Origin: Haemophilus haemolyticus
GTDB taxonomy: Bacteria; Pseudomonadota; Gammaproteobacteria; Enterobacterales; Pasteurellaceae
Assembly (NCBI RefSeq): GCF_001679045.1
Contig: NZ_LYCK01000003.1
Coordinates: 1 to 36,783 of the forward strand
Direction: 5' to 3'
DNA length: 36,783 bases
The position numbers were made by a program, and so were the translations under genes. Positions 29,302 to 36,783 of the stretch are shown here, piece after piece (the first letter of the stretch is position 1; the number at the start of each line of letters is the position of its first letter). Under the pieces are notes generated by a model, which had not been told where the DNA came from, did not search any database, and saw only the letters and a list, made by a program, of their open reading frames with translations.

Positions 29302-31020
29302 TTAGCGATTACCTAACTTTTCGTTTAAAACGCTGAGCAACTGCTCTTTACTAATCATTTCTTTTTCACCGGTACGACGGTTCTTATATTCAATTTCACC
29401 GTTCTCTAGGTTTTTCTCACCGATTACCACCATATGCGGTACACCGATAAGTTCCATATCGGCGAACATCACACCAGGGCGTTCTTTACGATCATCAAAA
29501 ATCACATCTACGCCTTGCGATTGTAAAGTGCGGTAAAGTTCTTCAGCGTATTTTTGCACGGCTTCAGATTTGTGCATATTCATCGGCACAATGGCGACAG
29601 TGAATGGGGCGATTTCGTCTGATGGCCAGATGATACCGCGTTCGTCGTGGTGTTGCTCAATGGCTGATGCCACCACACGAGTTACGCCGATGCCGTAGCA
29701 ACCCATTGTCATCACAAGAGGTTTACCATCTTCGCCTTGCACGGTCGCTTTCATTGCTTCAGAGTATTTTTTACCAAGTTGGAAAATATGCCCCACTTCA
29801 ATACCACGTTTGATTTGAAGCGTGCCTTTACCATCCGGACTTGGATCACCTTCTACTACGTTACGTAAATCAAATACTTCTGGCATTACTACATCGCGTT
29901 CCCAGTTCACATTGAAGTAATGTTTTCCATCGATATTCGCACCACAGCTAAAATCAGACATTAACGCCACAGTGCGGTCAATAATTGCAGGAATATTTAA
30001 ATTCACAGGGCCTAATGAACCAACACTCGCACCAATTTTTGCTTTAATGTCTGCTTCATCTGCAAACTCAAGAGGATCTGCCACTAATGGGTGTTTTTGT
30101 GCTTTGATCTCGTTTAATTCGTGGTCGCCTCGAACAATTAAAGCAACAAGCGGTTGGTTTTTGTCTGCACCTTTCACAATCAACGTTTTCACAGTTTTAG
30201 TGGTTGGTTGATTAAATTGTTCTACAAGTTCATTGATAGTTTTCGCATTTGGCGTATCAACCAATGTCATTTCTGCGGTTGGTGCTTGACGCTCACCGAT
30301 AGCTACCGCTTCAGCAAGCTCAATATTCGCTGCAAAATCCGATTCTGTTGAGAATACAACATCATCTTCACCACTTGAAGCCAACACTTGGAATTCATGA
30401 GACGCAGAACCACCAATAGACCCTGTATCCGCTTGCACCGCACGGAAATCTAAGCCTAAACGGTTAAAAATGTTACTGTACACTTGGTACATCACATCAT
30501 AAGTTTCTTGCAAACTTTCTTGTGTCGTGTGAAACGAGTACGCATCTTTCATAATAAATTCACGCGAACGCATTACACCAAAACGAGGACGCACTTCATC
30601 ACGGAATTTAGTTTGAATTTGGTATAAATTAAGTGGAAGTTGTTTGTATGAAGAAACTTCTCGGCGCACTAAATCAGTAATCACCTCTTCGTGAGTTGGC
30701 CCAAGTACAAAGTTACGGTTTCCGCGGTCTTCAAAACGAAGGAGCTCAGGGCCATATTGCTCCCAACGACCAGACTCTTCCCATAATTCCGCAGGTTGCA
30801 CCACAGGCATTAATACCTCAATTGCACCACCTTTGTTCATCTCTTCGCGAATAATCTTTTCTACTTTTTTCAATACGCGAATACCAGTAGGTAGCCAGTT
30901 ATATAAACCTGATGCCATTGGGCGAATCATACCTGCACGCAACATTAATTGGTGGCTCACGACCTGAGCATCATTTGGCGTTTCTTTAAGGGTGGAGAAT
31001 AAATATTGACTTGTACGCAT
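29302..31020 (-). CDS. proS: Prolyl-tRNA synthetase ProS (bacterial type, with editing insert)
   Basis: ProS charges tRNA-Pro and edits Ala-tRNA-Pro. The 572-residue protein is the bacterial class II form. It starts [20 protein letters not shown], shows class II motif 2 ([17 protein letters not shown]), an editing insert (INS) at about 225-405 ([20 protein letters not shown], ending in [20 protein letters not shown]), and motif 3 near [16 protein letters not shown], followed by the anticodon-binding domain. It has its own terminator on one side and a recQ terminator upstream, so it is probably a single-gene unit. Confidence 0.97.
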   Translation of the reverse strand: MRTSQYLFSTLKETPNDAQVVSHQLMLRAGMIRPMASGLYNWLPTGIRVLKKVEKIIREEMNKGGAIEVLMPVVQPAELWEESGRWEQYGPELLRFEDRGNRNFVLGPTHEEVITDLVRREVSSYKQLPLNLYQIQTKFRDEVRPRFGVMRSREFIMKDAYSFHTTQESLQETYDVMYQVYSNIFNRLGLDFRAVQADTGSIGGSASHEFQVLASSGEDDVVFSTESDFAANIELAEAVAIGERQAPTAEMTLVDTPNAKTINELVEQFNQPTTKTVKTLIVKGADKNQPLVALIVRGDHELNEIKAQKHPLVADPLEFADEADIKAKIGASVGSLGPVNLNIPAIIDRTVALMSDFSCGANIDGKHYFNVNWERDVVMPEVFDLRNVVEGDPSPDGKGTLQIKRGIEVGHIFQLGKKYSEAMKATVQGEDGKPLVMTMGCYGIGVTRVVASAIEQHHDERGIIWPSDEIAPFTVAIVPMNMHKSEAVQKYAEELYRTLQSQGVDVIFDDRKERPGVMFADMELIGVPHMVVIGEKNLENGEIEYKNRRTGEKEMISKEQLLSVLNEKLGNR

Positions 31021-31070
31021 TGTTTAACCTTAGATTCTAAGAACTGAAAAAATTGGCGCAAGTATAACAA

Positions 31071-31098
31071 AAAGTGCGGTGATTTTTAACCGCACTTT
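31071..31098 (-). terminator. recQ terminator, inverted uptake-word pair
   Basis: AAAGTGCGGT (31071-31080) and ACCGCACTTT (31089-31098) form a 10-bp stem with an 8-nt loop just past the recQ stop (31105), followed on the minus strand by TTGTTATACTTG. Confidence 0.82.
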
Positions 31099-31104
31099 CG
31101 ATAC

Positions 31105-32964
31105 TTACTCATTATTTTGCGCTTTCGCCAAAATTGCCTTATGTTCTTGAATCAATGCCATAAACGGCTGACCAAACCGCTCTAATTTGATTGAGCCCAC
31201 GCCATTAATTTGCAACATTTCAATATTGCTTGTTGGCATATATTGTGCCATCTCTTGTAAAGTTGCATCATTAAAGACAATGTACGGCGGAATATTTTCT
31301 TTATCGGCAATTTGTTTGCGTAAGAAGCGCAGGCGTGCAAATAAATCCTTATCGTAATTTGCAACACTTTGACGTTGTGGATTATGGGCAATCTTACTGA
31401 TTGCAGAAATACGAGGCATTGCCAGTTCTAATGGTTCTTCACCTTTCAGAATTGCTTTTGCACTTTCAGTAAGTTGCAATGTTGGATTTAATTCACCAAT
31501 GACCTGTTGCACAAAACCCAAATGAATAAGCTGACGAATGACAGACTGCCAATGCTCTTTGCTTTTATCTTTTCCAATGCCATACACTGAAAGTTTATCA
31601 TGTTGGCGTTCAATAATTTTCTGATTGTGCATTCCACGCAGCACCGCAATCACATAATGTGCACCGAAACATTGCCCCACTCGATAAATAGTAGACATTA
31701 CTTTTTGCGCATCGACTAAACCATCATATTTTTTAGGAGGATCAAGGCAAATATCACAGTTATTGCATGGTGTTTGTCGATGCTCACCAAAATAATTGAG
31801 AAGAACTAAACGGCGACAAGTCTGGCTTTCTGCAAATTCACCAATAGCTTCTAATTTATGCTGCTCAATCTGACGCTGTGGCGTTTCTGGTTTTTCTAAG
31901 AGAATTTTTTGTAACCAAGCGTAATCCGCAGGCTCATAAAACAAAACAGCCTCTGCAGGCAAATCATCACGTCCTGCTCTCCCCGTTTCCTGATAGTAAG
32001 ATTCAATGCTGCGAGGTAAATCAAAATGGGCAACAAATCGCACATTGGATTTATTAATCCCCATTCCAAAAGCAATGGTTGCGACGACTACTTGAACATT
32101 ATCACGCTGAAAATCCTGTTGCACACGCTCACGAAATGCTGTTTCCATTCCCGCGTGGTAAGCAGCAGCAGAGACACCTTTATTGCGTAAACTTTCCGCA
32201 ATTCGTTCAACCTTGTTTCGGCTGTTGCAATAAATAATCCCACTCTTGCCCTTTTGAGCCAACACAAAACGTATCAGTTGCTCCATTGGTTTATATTTTT
32301 CTTCCAAAGTATAACGAATGTTTGGTCGATCAAAACTACCAATATATCTATGTGGATTTTCTAGATTGAGGTGAGTTAAAATATCTTGGCGAGTCGCATA
32401 ATCGGCTGTCGCGGTGAGCGCCATAATCGGCGCATGAGGGAAACTAGCTTTTAAACCGCCAAGCTGAGTATATTCTGGGCGAAAATCATGCCCCCATTGA
32501 GAAATGCAGTGTGCTTCATCAATCGCAATAAAGCTGACTTTACTATAAGAAATAAGTTGAAAGAAACTGTTCGTCATCACTTTTTCTGGCGACACATAAA
32601 GCAGTTTAAGTTGCCCAGAAATAAGCTTATTTTGTACTCTTTGCTGCTGTTCTAAAGTCTGACTAGAGTTAAGAAAATCCGCCTCAATTCCATTAGCTTG
32701 CAGCTGATCCACTTGATCTTTCATCAAGGAAATCAGCGGAGAAATCACTAAAGTTAAACCATCAAAACAAAGCGCGGGAATTTGGTAACAAAGCGATTTG
32801 CCATTCCCTGTTGCCATTACCACCAAAGCATCTTGTCCGTTTAAGGCGGCATTGATGACTTCTTCCTGCCCTTTACGGAAAGATTGATAACCGAAAACCG
32901 ATTTCAAAACAGAAAGTGCGGTTGTTTTTTCTATTATTTTTGGTGATAAATGAGAATCAAGCAT
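31105..32964 (-). CDS. recQ: ATP-dependent DNA helicase RecQ
   Basis: RecQ unwinds DNA 3'-5' in recombination repair. The 619-residue protein has Walker A MATGNGKSLCYQ (usual PTGGGKS, here with Asn for Gly), DEAH box IDEAHCISQWGHDFRPEY, helicase motif QETGRAGRDDLPAEA, a four-Cys zinc site around CRRLV...CNNCDIC, a winged helix, and a C-terminal HRDC domain (about 530-605). I use the ATG at 32964, just 1 nt after the cyaY stop, because this gives the usual N terminus and coupled translation; an in-frame upstream start at 32997 would lie inside cyaY. An uptake word is at 32914-32922. Confidence 0.95.
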   Translation of the reverse strand: MLDSHLSPKIIEKTTALSVLKSVFGYQSFRKGQEEVINAALNGQDALVVMATGNGKSLCYQIPALCFDGLTLVISPLISLMKDQVDQLQANGIEADFLNSSQTLEQQQRVQNKLISGQLKLLYVSPEKVMTNSFFQLISYSKVSFIAIDEAHCISQWGHDFRPEYTQLGGLKASFPHAPIMALTATADYATRQDILTHLNLENPHRYIGSFDRPNIRYTLEEKYKPMEQLIRFVLAQKGKSGIIYCNSRNKVERIAESLRNKGVSAAAYHAGMETAFRERVQQDFQRDNVQVVVATIAFGMGINKSNVRFVAHFDLPRSIESYYQETGRAGRDDLPAEAVLFYEPADYAWLQKILLEKPETPQRQIEQHKLEAIGEFAESQTCRRLVLLNYFGEHRQTPCNNCDICLDPPKKYDGLVDAQKVMSTIYRVGQCFGAHYVIAVLRGMHNQKIIERQHDKLSVYGIGKDKSKEHWQSVIRQLIHLGFVQQVIGELNPTLQLTESAKAILKGEEPLELAMPRISAISKIAHNPQRQSVANYDKDLFARLRFLRKQIADKENIPPYIVFNDATLQEMAQYMPTSNIEMLQINGVGSIKLERFGQPFMALIQEHKAILAKAQNNE

Positions 32965-32965
32965 C

Positions 32966-33271
32966 TTAGAACTGCACGTTCTCGCCATGAGTAGCACAAG
33001 CTTCGACTAAACAATCCCAAAAACGTTTTCCGTCGTTAGAAACCCAGTCGCCATTTTTAAAAGCAAAATGAAAACCACCTAATTTACTCGCAATCCAAAG
33101 CTCAAGTAATGGTTCTTGCTTGTTAATCACTATTTGTGTGTGATTATCAAAGGTGATTGTAAATACTGAACCTTGCGTTTCACAATCTACATCCGCACCT
33201 TGCGCTTCTAATTCTTCTTCAATTTTTTGCCAAACTTGTTCAATATTTTGGTGAAATTCTGCAATATTCAT
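32966..33271 (-). CDS. cyaY: Frataxin-like iron protein CyaY
   Basis: CyaY binds iron and tunes iron-sulfur cluster assembly with IscS. The 101-residue protein has the frataxin layout: an acidic first helix (MNIAEFHQNIEQVWQKIEEE), a beta-sheet with SVFTITFDNHTQIVINKQEP, then LWIASKLGGFHFAF and DGKRFWDCLVEA. It diverges from lptM, a pairing common in gammaproteobacteria (cyaY / lptM-lysA-dapF). recQ follows after 1 nt in the same direction, so the two are cotranscribed here. Confidence 0.95.
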   Translation of the reverse strand: MNIAEFHQNIEQVWQKIEEELEAQGADVDCETQGSVFTITFDNHTQIVINKQEPLLELWIASKLGGFHFAFKNGDWVSNDGKRFWDCLVEACATHGENVQF

Positions 33272-33368
33272 AAAATGTTCCTGTTTAAATCTGATAGAAT
33301 GCGGCAGATTATAAAGCCTTTCTTAAGCTTGTGAAAGGCGGATTTACCGATAAGTAAGAGAGAGAAAA

Positions 33369-33485
33369 ATGAAAAAACTACTATCAATTTTAGTGCTTAG
33401 TGCAATTTGCATTGTGGCAACAGGATGCGGTGTCAAAGGTCCTTTATATTTCCCAGAAAAAGAACAAGCACAACAAACCAAATAA
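33369..33485 (+). CDS. lptM: LptM (YifL), tiny outer-membrane lipoprotein that helps LptD mature
   Basis: This 38-codon gene encodes a lipoprotein. MKKLLSILVLSAICIVATGC is the signal with a lipobox ending at Cys20, followed by GVKGPLYFPEK, the LptM/YifL signature. E. coli LptM binds LptD-LptE and promotes correct disulfide formation in LptD. GAGAG about 6 nt before the ATG serves as an RBS. It lies 45 nt before lysA on the same strand, the usual neighbourhood. lptD itself is 4.2 kb away in this window. Confidence 0.92.
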   Translation: MKKLLSILVLSAICIVATGCGVKGPLYFPEKEQAQQTK

Positions 33486-33530
33486 GCGATTATCCAATTA
33501 CAATCCCAAAATAAAAAACAGGAACACAAC

Positions 33531-34764
33531 ATGAATTTCTTCCAATATAAAAATAATAAGCTTTATGCTGAAGATATTCCGGTTCAACAACTTGCTGAAC
33601 AATTCGGTACACCTCTTTATGTATATTCTCGCGCAACACTTGAACGCCATTGGCATGCTTTTGACTCAGCCTTCGGTAAGCGTCCTCACTTAATTTGCTT
33701 TGCCGTAAAATCTTGCTCAAATATCGGCGTATTAAATATCATGGCAAAACTGGGTTCAGGTTTCGATATTGTCTCGCAAGGAGAACTTGAGCGTGTACTC
33801 GCCGCAGGTGGCGACGCATCAAAAGTAGTCTTTTCGGGCGTAGCTAAATCTCGAGAAGACATTATGCGAGCACTAGAGGTTGGAATCCGTTGCTTTAATG
33901 TGGAATCAGTTTCTGAACTCAAATACATTAACCAGATCGCAGGCGAGATGGGGAAAATAGCACCAATTTCTTTGCGTGTGAATCCAGATGTTGATGCGCA
34001 TACACACCCTTATATCTCAACAGGATTAAAAGAAAATAAATTTGGTGTAAGTGTAAATGAAGCTCGAGAGGTATATAAATTAGCCTCAACGCTGCCAAAC
34101 ATAAAAATAACAGGGATGGATTGCCACATAGGCTCACAGCTCACTGAATTACAACCATTCTTAGATGCAGCAGATCGCTTAATTGTCCTAATGGAACAAT
34201 TAAAAGAAGATGGGATTAAATTAAAACATCTCGATCTAGGCGGTGGTTTAGGCGTGACTTATACGGATGAAACACCACCTCACCCAAGCAATTACGCCAA
34301 TGCATTGTTAGAAAAACTAGAAAATTATCCTGAACTTGAAATTATTCTTGAACCAGGTAGAGCAATTTCTGCAAATGCGGGAATTTTAGTGGCCAAAGTG
34401 CAATACCTAAAAAATAATGAAAGTCGTAATTTCGCAATTACCGACACAGGGATGAATGATATGATCCGCCCTGCATTATAACATCGTAGAAATTGACCGC
34501 ACTTTAGAAAGAGAAAAAGCCATTTATGATGTTGTCGGGCCAGTTTGTGAAACGTCAGATTTCTTAGGCAAACAACGAGAACTGTCTATTGCTGAAGGTG
34601 ATTATATAGCTCAATGCTCAGCAGGCGCCTATGGAGCAAGCATGTCATCAAACTATAACTCAAGACCCCGTACTGCTGAAGTTTTAGTAGATGTCGATCA
34701 ATCCTACTTAATTCGTCGTCGAGAAACCTTACAAGAACTTTGGGCATTAGAGTCGACCATTTAA
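33531..34764 (+). pseudogene. lysA: Diaminopimelate decarboxylase LysA, broken by a deletion of about 14 nt
   Basis: LysA converts meso-diaminopimelate to lysine with PLP. The first 316 codons are intact, with the PLP-Lys in CFAVKSCSN (about residue 60) and GGGLGVTYTDE (about 237-247). They end [17 protein letters not shown] at 34479. The rest of the protein continues in the +1 frame from 34482 ([20 protein letters not shown], then [11 protein letters not shown] and [13 protein letters not shown]) to the natural stop at 34762. Restoring 14 nt after the RPALY codons gives 415 residues, the expected Haemophilus length. The lost piece carries the conserved A-Y of the RPALYxAY motif, and the active-site Cys and Tyr regions fall out of frame, so the truncated product should be inactive. 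Confidence 0.93.
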
Positions 34765-34777
34765 TCTTTCTTATCTT

Positions 34778-34821
34778 AAAAGAGCGGTAAAAAATTATCT
34801 ATTTTTCTACCGCTCTTTTTC
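34778..34821 (+). terminator. lysA terminator
   Basis: AAAAGAGCGGTA (34778-34789) and TACCGCTCTTTT (34808-34819) form a perfect 12-bp stem, with an AT loop and a T run. Confidence 0.9.
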
Positions 34822-34960
34822 TGTCCATAAATCAGCCTACCTCAAACAGTAAGTTTGTGAGATAAATCAAATTTTTTTCTATTCTAGATTGGCATAGAAT
34901 TGAATTCTTTATAGAATATTACGTTTTTTAAAGTGGACTTTTGCCACTAAAGGGGAAATT

Positions 34961-35587
34961 ATGCAAGAAAAACTAAAAGTTTTATTGATTGACGACCATC
35001 CGTTAATGCGTCGTGGCATTAAACAACTTGTAGAATTAGATGATAACTTTGAAGTGGTGGCTGACGTAGGCAGCGGCACAGAAGGGATTTCTGTGGCATT
35101 ACAAACATCACCTGATGTGATCATTTTAGATCTCAACATGAAAGGACTTTCTGGGTTAGATACGCTCAAAGGATTACGTGCAGAAGGCGTTGATGCACGA
35201 ATCTTAATTTTAACAGTGTCTGATGCAAAAAATGATATTTATACTCTGATTGATGCAGGTGCAGATGGTTACTTGCTAAAAGATACGGAACCAGATACTT
35301 TACTAGACCAAATAAAGCGCATTGCACAAGGTGAAGTCATTCTGAGTGATTCTATTAAAAATTTACTGTTAGAACGTACTCATGAAGAAAACCCATTAGA
35401 CAGCCTAACGGATCGTGAAATGGGCGTACTTCGTCAAATTGCGACAGGTCTATCAAATAAACAAATTGCAGCACAACTGTTTATTTCAGAAGAAACCGTG
35501 AAAGTACATATCCGTAATTTATTACGCAAATTAAATGTACATTCTCGCGTTGCCGCAACGGTATTATTTTTTGAACAAAATCGTTAA
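34961..35587 (+). CDS. narP: Nitrate/nitrite response regulator NarP
   Basis: NarP is a NarL-family response regulator of anaerobic respiration genes; its sensor is NarQ, which is not in the window. The 208-residue protein has a receiver domain with Asp11/Asp12 (LLIDDHP), phosphorylation site Asp57 (IILDLNM), and the switch Thr in ILTVSD and Lys107 in YLLKD. A LuxR-type helix-turn-helix follows at about 150-195 (LSNKQIAAQLFISEETVKVHI). AGGGGA lies about 5 nt before the ATG. A short hairpin AGTGG/CCACT (34932-34948) sits in the leader just before it. Confidence 0.94.
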   Translation: MQEKLKVLLIDDHPLMRRGIKQLVELDDNFEVVADVGSGTEGISVALQTSPDVIILDLNMKGLSGLDTLKGLRAEGVDARILILTVSDAKNDIYTLIDAGADGYLLKDTEPDTLLDQIKRIAQGEVILSDSIKNLLLERTHEENPLDSLTDREMGVLRQIATGLSNKQIAAQLFISEETVKVHIRNLLRKLNVHSRVAATVLFFEQNR

Positions 35588-35602
35588 CAAAAATAATCAT
35601 AA

Positions 35603-35636
35603 AAAAATGCGCTAGGATAAACTTAGCGCATTTTTC
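35603..35636. terminator. Terminator between narP and the DUF2489 gene
   Basis: AAAAATGCGCTA (35603-35614) and TAGCGCATTTTT (35624-35635) form a perfect 12-bp stem. A and T ends suit both converging genes. Confidence 0.9.
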
Positions 35637-35652
35637 TTTACAGTCACACTAT

Positions 35653-36093
35653 TTACATTAACTCGATAGATTTAATATCTTCTAATAATATATACAATTC
35701 TTTTTTAATATCTTGTTCAAATTGTACTTCTGCACTTTCTCGATCTAAATCTAAACGCATTCTTTCTCTTTTATCAAGCAATTTACGAGCATCATGTGTA
35801 GGCATATCACGCACAACTTCATATAAGTTAGCCATCGCAGGATAAGTAGATAAATTCTTACCAAAAGGCCTTAATAGCATTGTAAGACGGATTACTCCTT
35901 CTGAAGTATTACATTCCCCAGATTGCATTGCTCGAGCAATAATATCAATGCTTTCTTTTAATCGTATAGTGCGCGCATGCTTGGCTTTAGTAATCAATTC
36001 CTTTTGGATTTTTAACTGTTTTAATAAATATATTGCATATAAACTCAATCCAATCAGCAAGAAAAATGCAATTACAATAAATAGCCAAATCAT
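35653..36093 (-). CDS. DUF2489-family membrane-anchored protein of unknown function
   Basis: This 146-residue protein has one N-terminal membrane helix (about 2-24, MIWLFIVIAFFLLIGLSLYAI), then a basic stretch and a helical cytosolic domain. GECNTSEGVIRLTMLL (about 58-73) resembles the conserved core of the DUF2489 family of gammaproteobacteria. It follows yihI with a 3-nt gap on the same strand. Its role is unknown; cotranscription with yihI might point to ribosome biogenesis or a linked growth function, but this is weak. Confidence 0.82.
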   Translation of the reverse strand: MIWLFIVIAFFLLIGLSLYAIYLLKQLKIQKELITKAKHARTIRLKESIDIIARAMQSGECNTSEGVIRLTMLLRPFGKNLSTYPAMANLYEVVRDMPTHDARKLLDKRERMRLDLDRESAEVQFEQDIKKELYILLEDIKSIELM

Positions 36094-36096
36094 AAC

Positions 36097-36657
36097 TTAT
36101 CTAAATTGGTTAATATCGATACGCTCGAAAGTTCGGTATAAATCATCTTCACTTTCATCTTCGTCTTCAATGCCAAGTTCTTCCATTAATTCAGAAATTC
36201 TATCTAAGCATTCATCTACAAATTGTTGATCTGCTTTACTAATAGTTTTACCTTCATCTAAAGCATCCAATAATTCATTAAGAATTTCATTATTTTCCAG
36301 ATTTTCAAGCTCTTTCATTGGATCTTGTTTTTTCACCTGTTTTATTACTGGAATTAATTGACCTTTTTCAGGTTTATTAATAAATTCAACAACCAACGGA
36401 ACCTTTTTCTTACTACCAATTTTTGGATCTTTAATTTCATTTTGAAGTTTATTCGCTTTTTCTTCAACCGCACTATGACGAGATCCTGAAGCTAAACCCT
36501 TATGCTTACGTTTTTTCTTATCTTCACGAGCTTTAGCATCCAATTCATAGCGTGTAAGCTTTTTACCTGGGCGTGCTTTTGTTATATCTATTTTTTTATC
36601 TGCTTTTCGAATTGGCATAATATCGGTAATTCGACGTGTTTTTTTCTTACGAGCCAT
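36097..36657 (-). CDS. yihI: YihI, activator of the ribosome-assembly GTPase Der
   Basis: YihI stimulates the GTPase Der, which helps mature the 50S ribosomal subunit. The 186-residue protein starts [13 protein letters not shown] at 36657, with AAGGA about 6 nt before it; a longer in-frame start at 36693 is unlikely. The N-terminal half is very basic ([21 protein letters not shown], then [15 protein letters not shown]) and the C-terminal half is acidic ([26 protein letters not shown], ending in a DEDESEDD cluster), the usual YihI layout. The last 90 nt of the window hold its promoter and what looks like the left half of a hairpin (ACCCCAGCTT) from the next gene. Confidence 0.92.
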   Translation of the reverse strand: MARKKKTRRITDIMPIRKADKKIDITKARPGKKLTRYELDAKAREDKKKRKHKGLASGSRHSAVEEKANKLQNEIKDPKIGSKKKVPLVVEFINKPEKGQLIPVIKQVKKQDPMKELENLENNEILNELLDALDEGKTISKADQQFVDECLDRISELMEELGIEDEDESEDDLYRTFERIDINQFR

Positions 36658-36783
36658 AAAGTATCCTTCTAAAAATTTTGCGGATTGTATCACTAGTGCA
36701 TATTTTTCTCACTAACAAACACAAACTTTATCTAAACTTATTTTGTTAAAGTATTAACTTCTAAAAAACAAAAACCCCAGCTT

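Noticed and set aside
32965..32997. Longer RecQ from an ATG at 32997
   Set aside because: It would lie within cyaY and adds residues not seen in RecQ; the ATG at 32964 directly after the cyaY stop fits better.

Overview
The window looks like chromosome of a Haemophilus species close to H. influenzae (Pasteurellaceae). The DNA is AT-rich. The 9-base DNA uptake word AAGTGCGGT/ACCGCACTT recurs throughout, often as inverted pairs that form terminators. Many proteins match H. influenzae products in length and sequence: PurL 1297 aa, LexA 207, DapF 274, CysE 267 ending in MNLNI, LpxH 237, CyaA 843. As I recall the Rd KW20 map, these genes come from several separate Rd blocks, so the order here suggests a rearranged strain or a sister species.

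Layout. 1-604: start of an EF-Tu gene behind four tRNAs (Thr-Tyr-Gly-Thr), all leftward. 819-10063: coaA, plsB, SOS-controlled lexA, dapF and PurR-controlled purL. 10266-10895: a DUF417 membrane protein behind AT-rich inverted repeats. 11203-15379: an accessory island holding a DUF262 protein, a HEPN ribonuclease-like protein, an adenine DNA methyltransferase, a REP-like palindrome, a frameshifted REP-associated tyrosine transposase and an IS3-type remnant. 15445-23207: psiE, hemY/hemX, cyaA with a CRP site on its promoter, cysE and a shikimate-dehydrogenase-like gene. 23240-29213: lpxH, plsC, ftsP/sufI, a small periplasmic protein and lptD. 29302-33271: proS, recQ and cyaY, all leftward. 33369-36657: tiny lipoprotein lptM, a broken lysA, narP, a DUF2489 protein and yihI.

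How the genes fit together. Most are housekeeping. Envelope building is well represented: plsB and plsC make phosphatidic acid, lpxH makes lipid A, lptD exports LPS, lptM helps LptD mature, dapF supplies meso-diaminopimelate, and ftsP stabilises division. Three regulatory circuits can be read directly: two LexA boxes on lexA, a PurR box on purL and a CRP box on cyaA. lysA has lost about 14 nt and is frameshifted, which predicts loss of lysine synthesis.

The most interesting part is 11.2-15.4 kb. The DUF262 and HEPN genes overlap and look like one two-gene unit. A convergent, apparently solitary N6-adenine methyltransferase overlaps its 3' end. This stretch is more AT-rich than its surroundings, has no perfect uptake word from about 9812 to 15051, and ends in transposase debris. 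It is the best candidate for a poorly described defence or toxin-type system.
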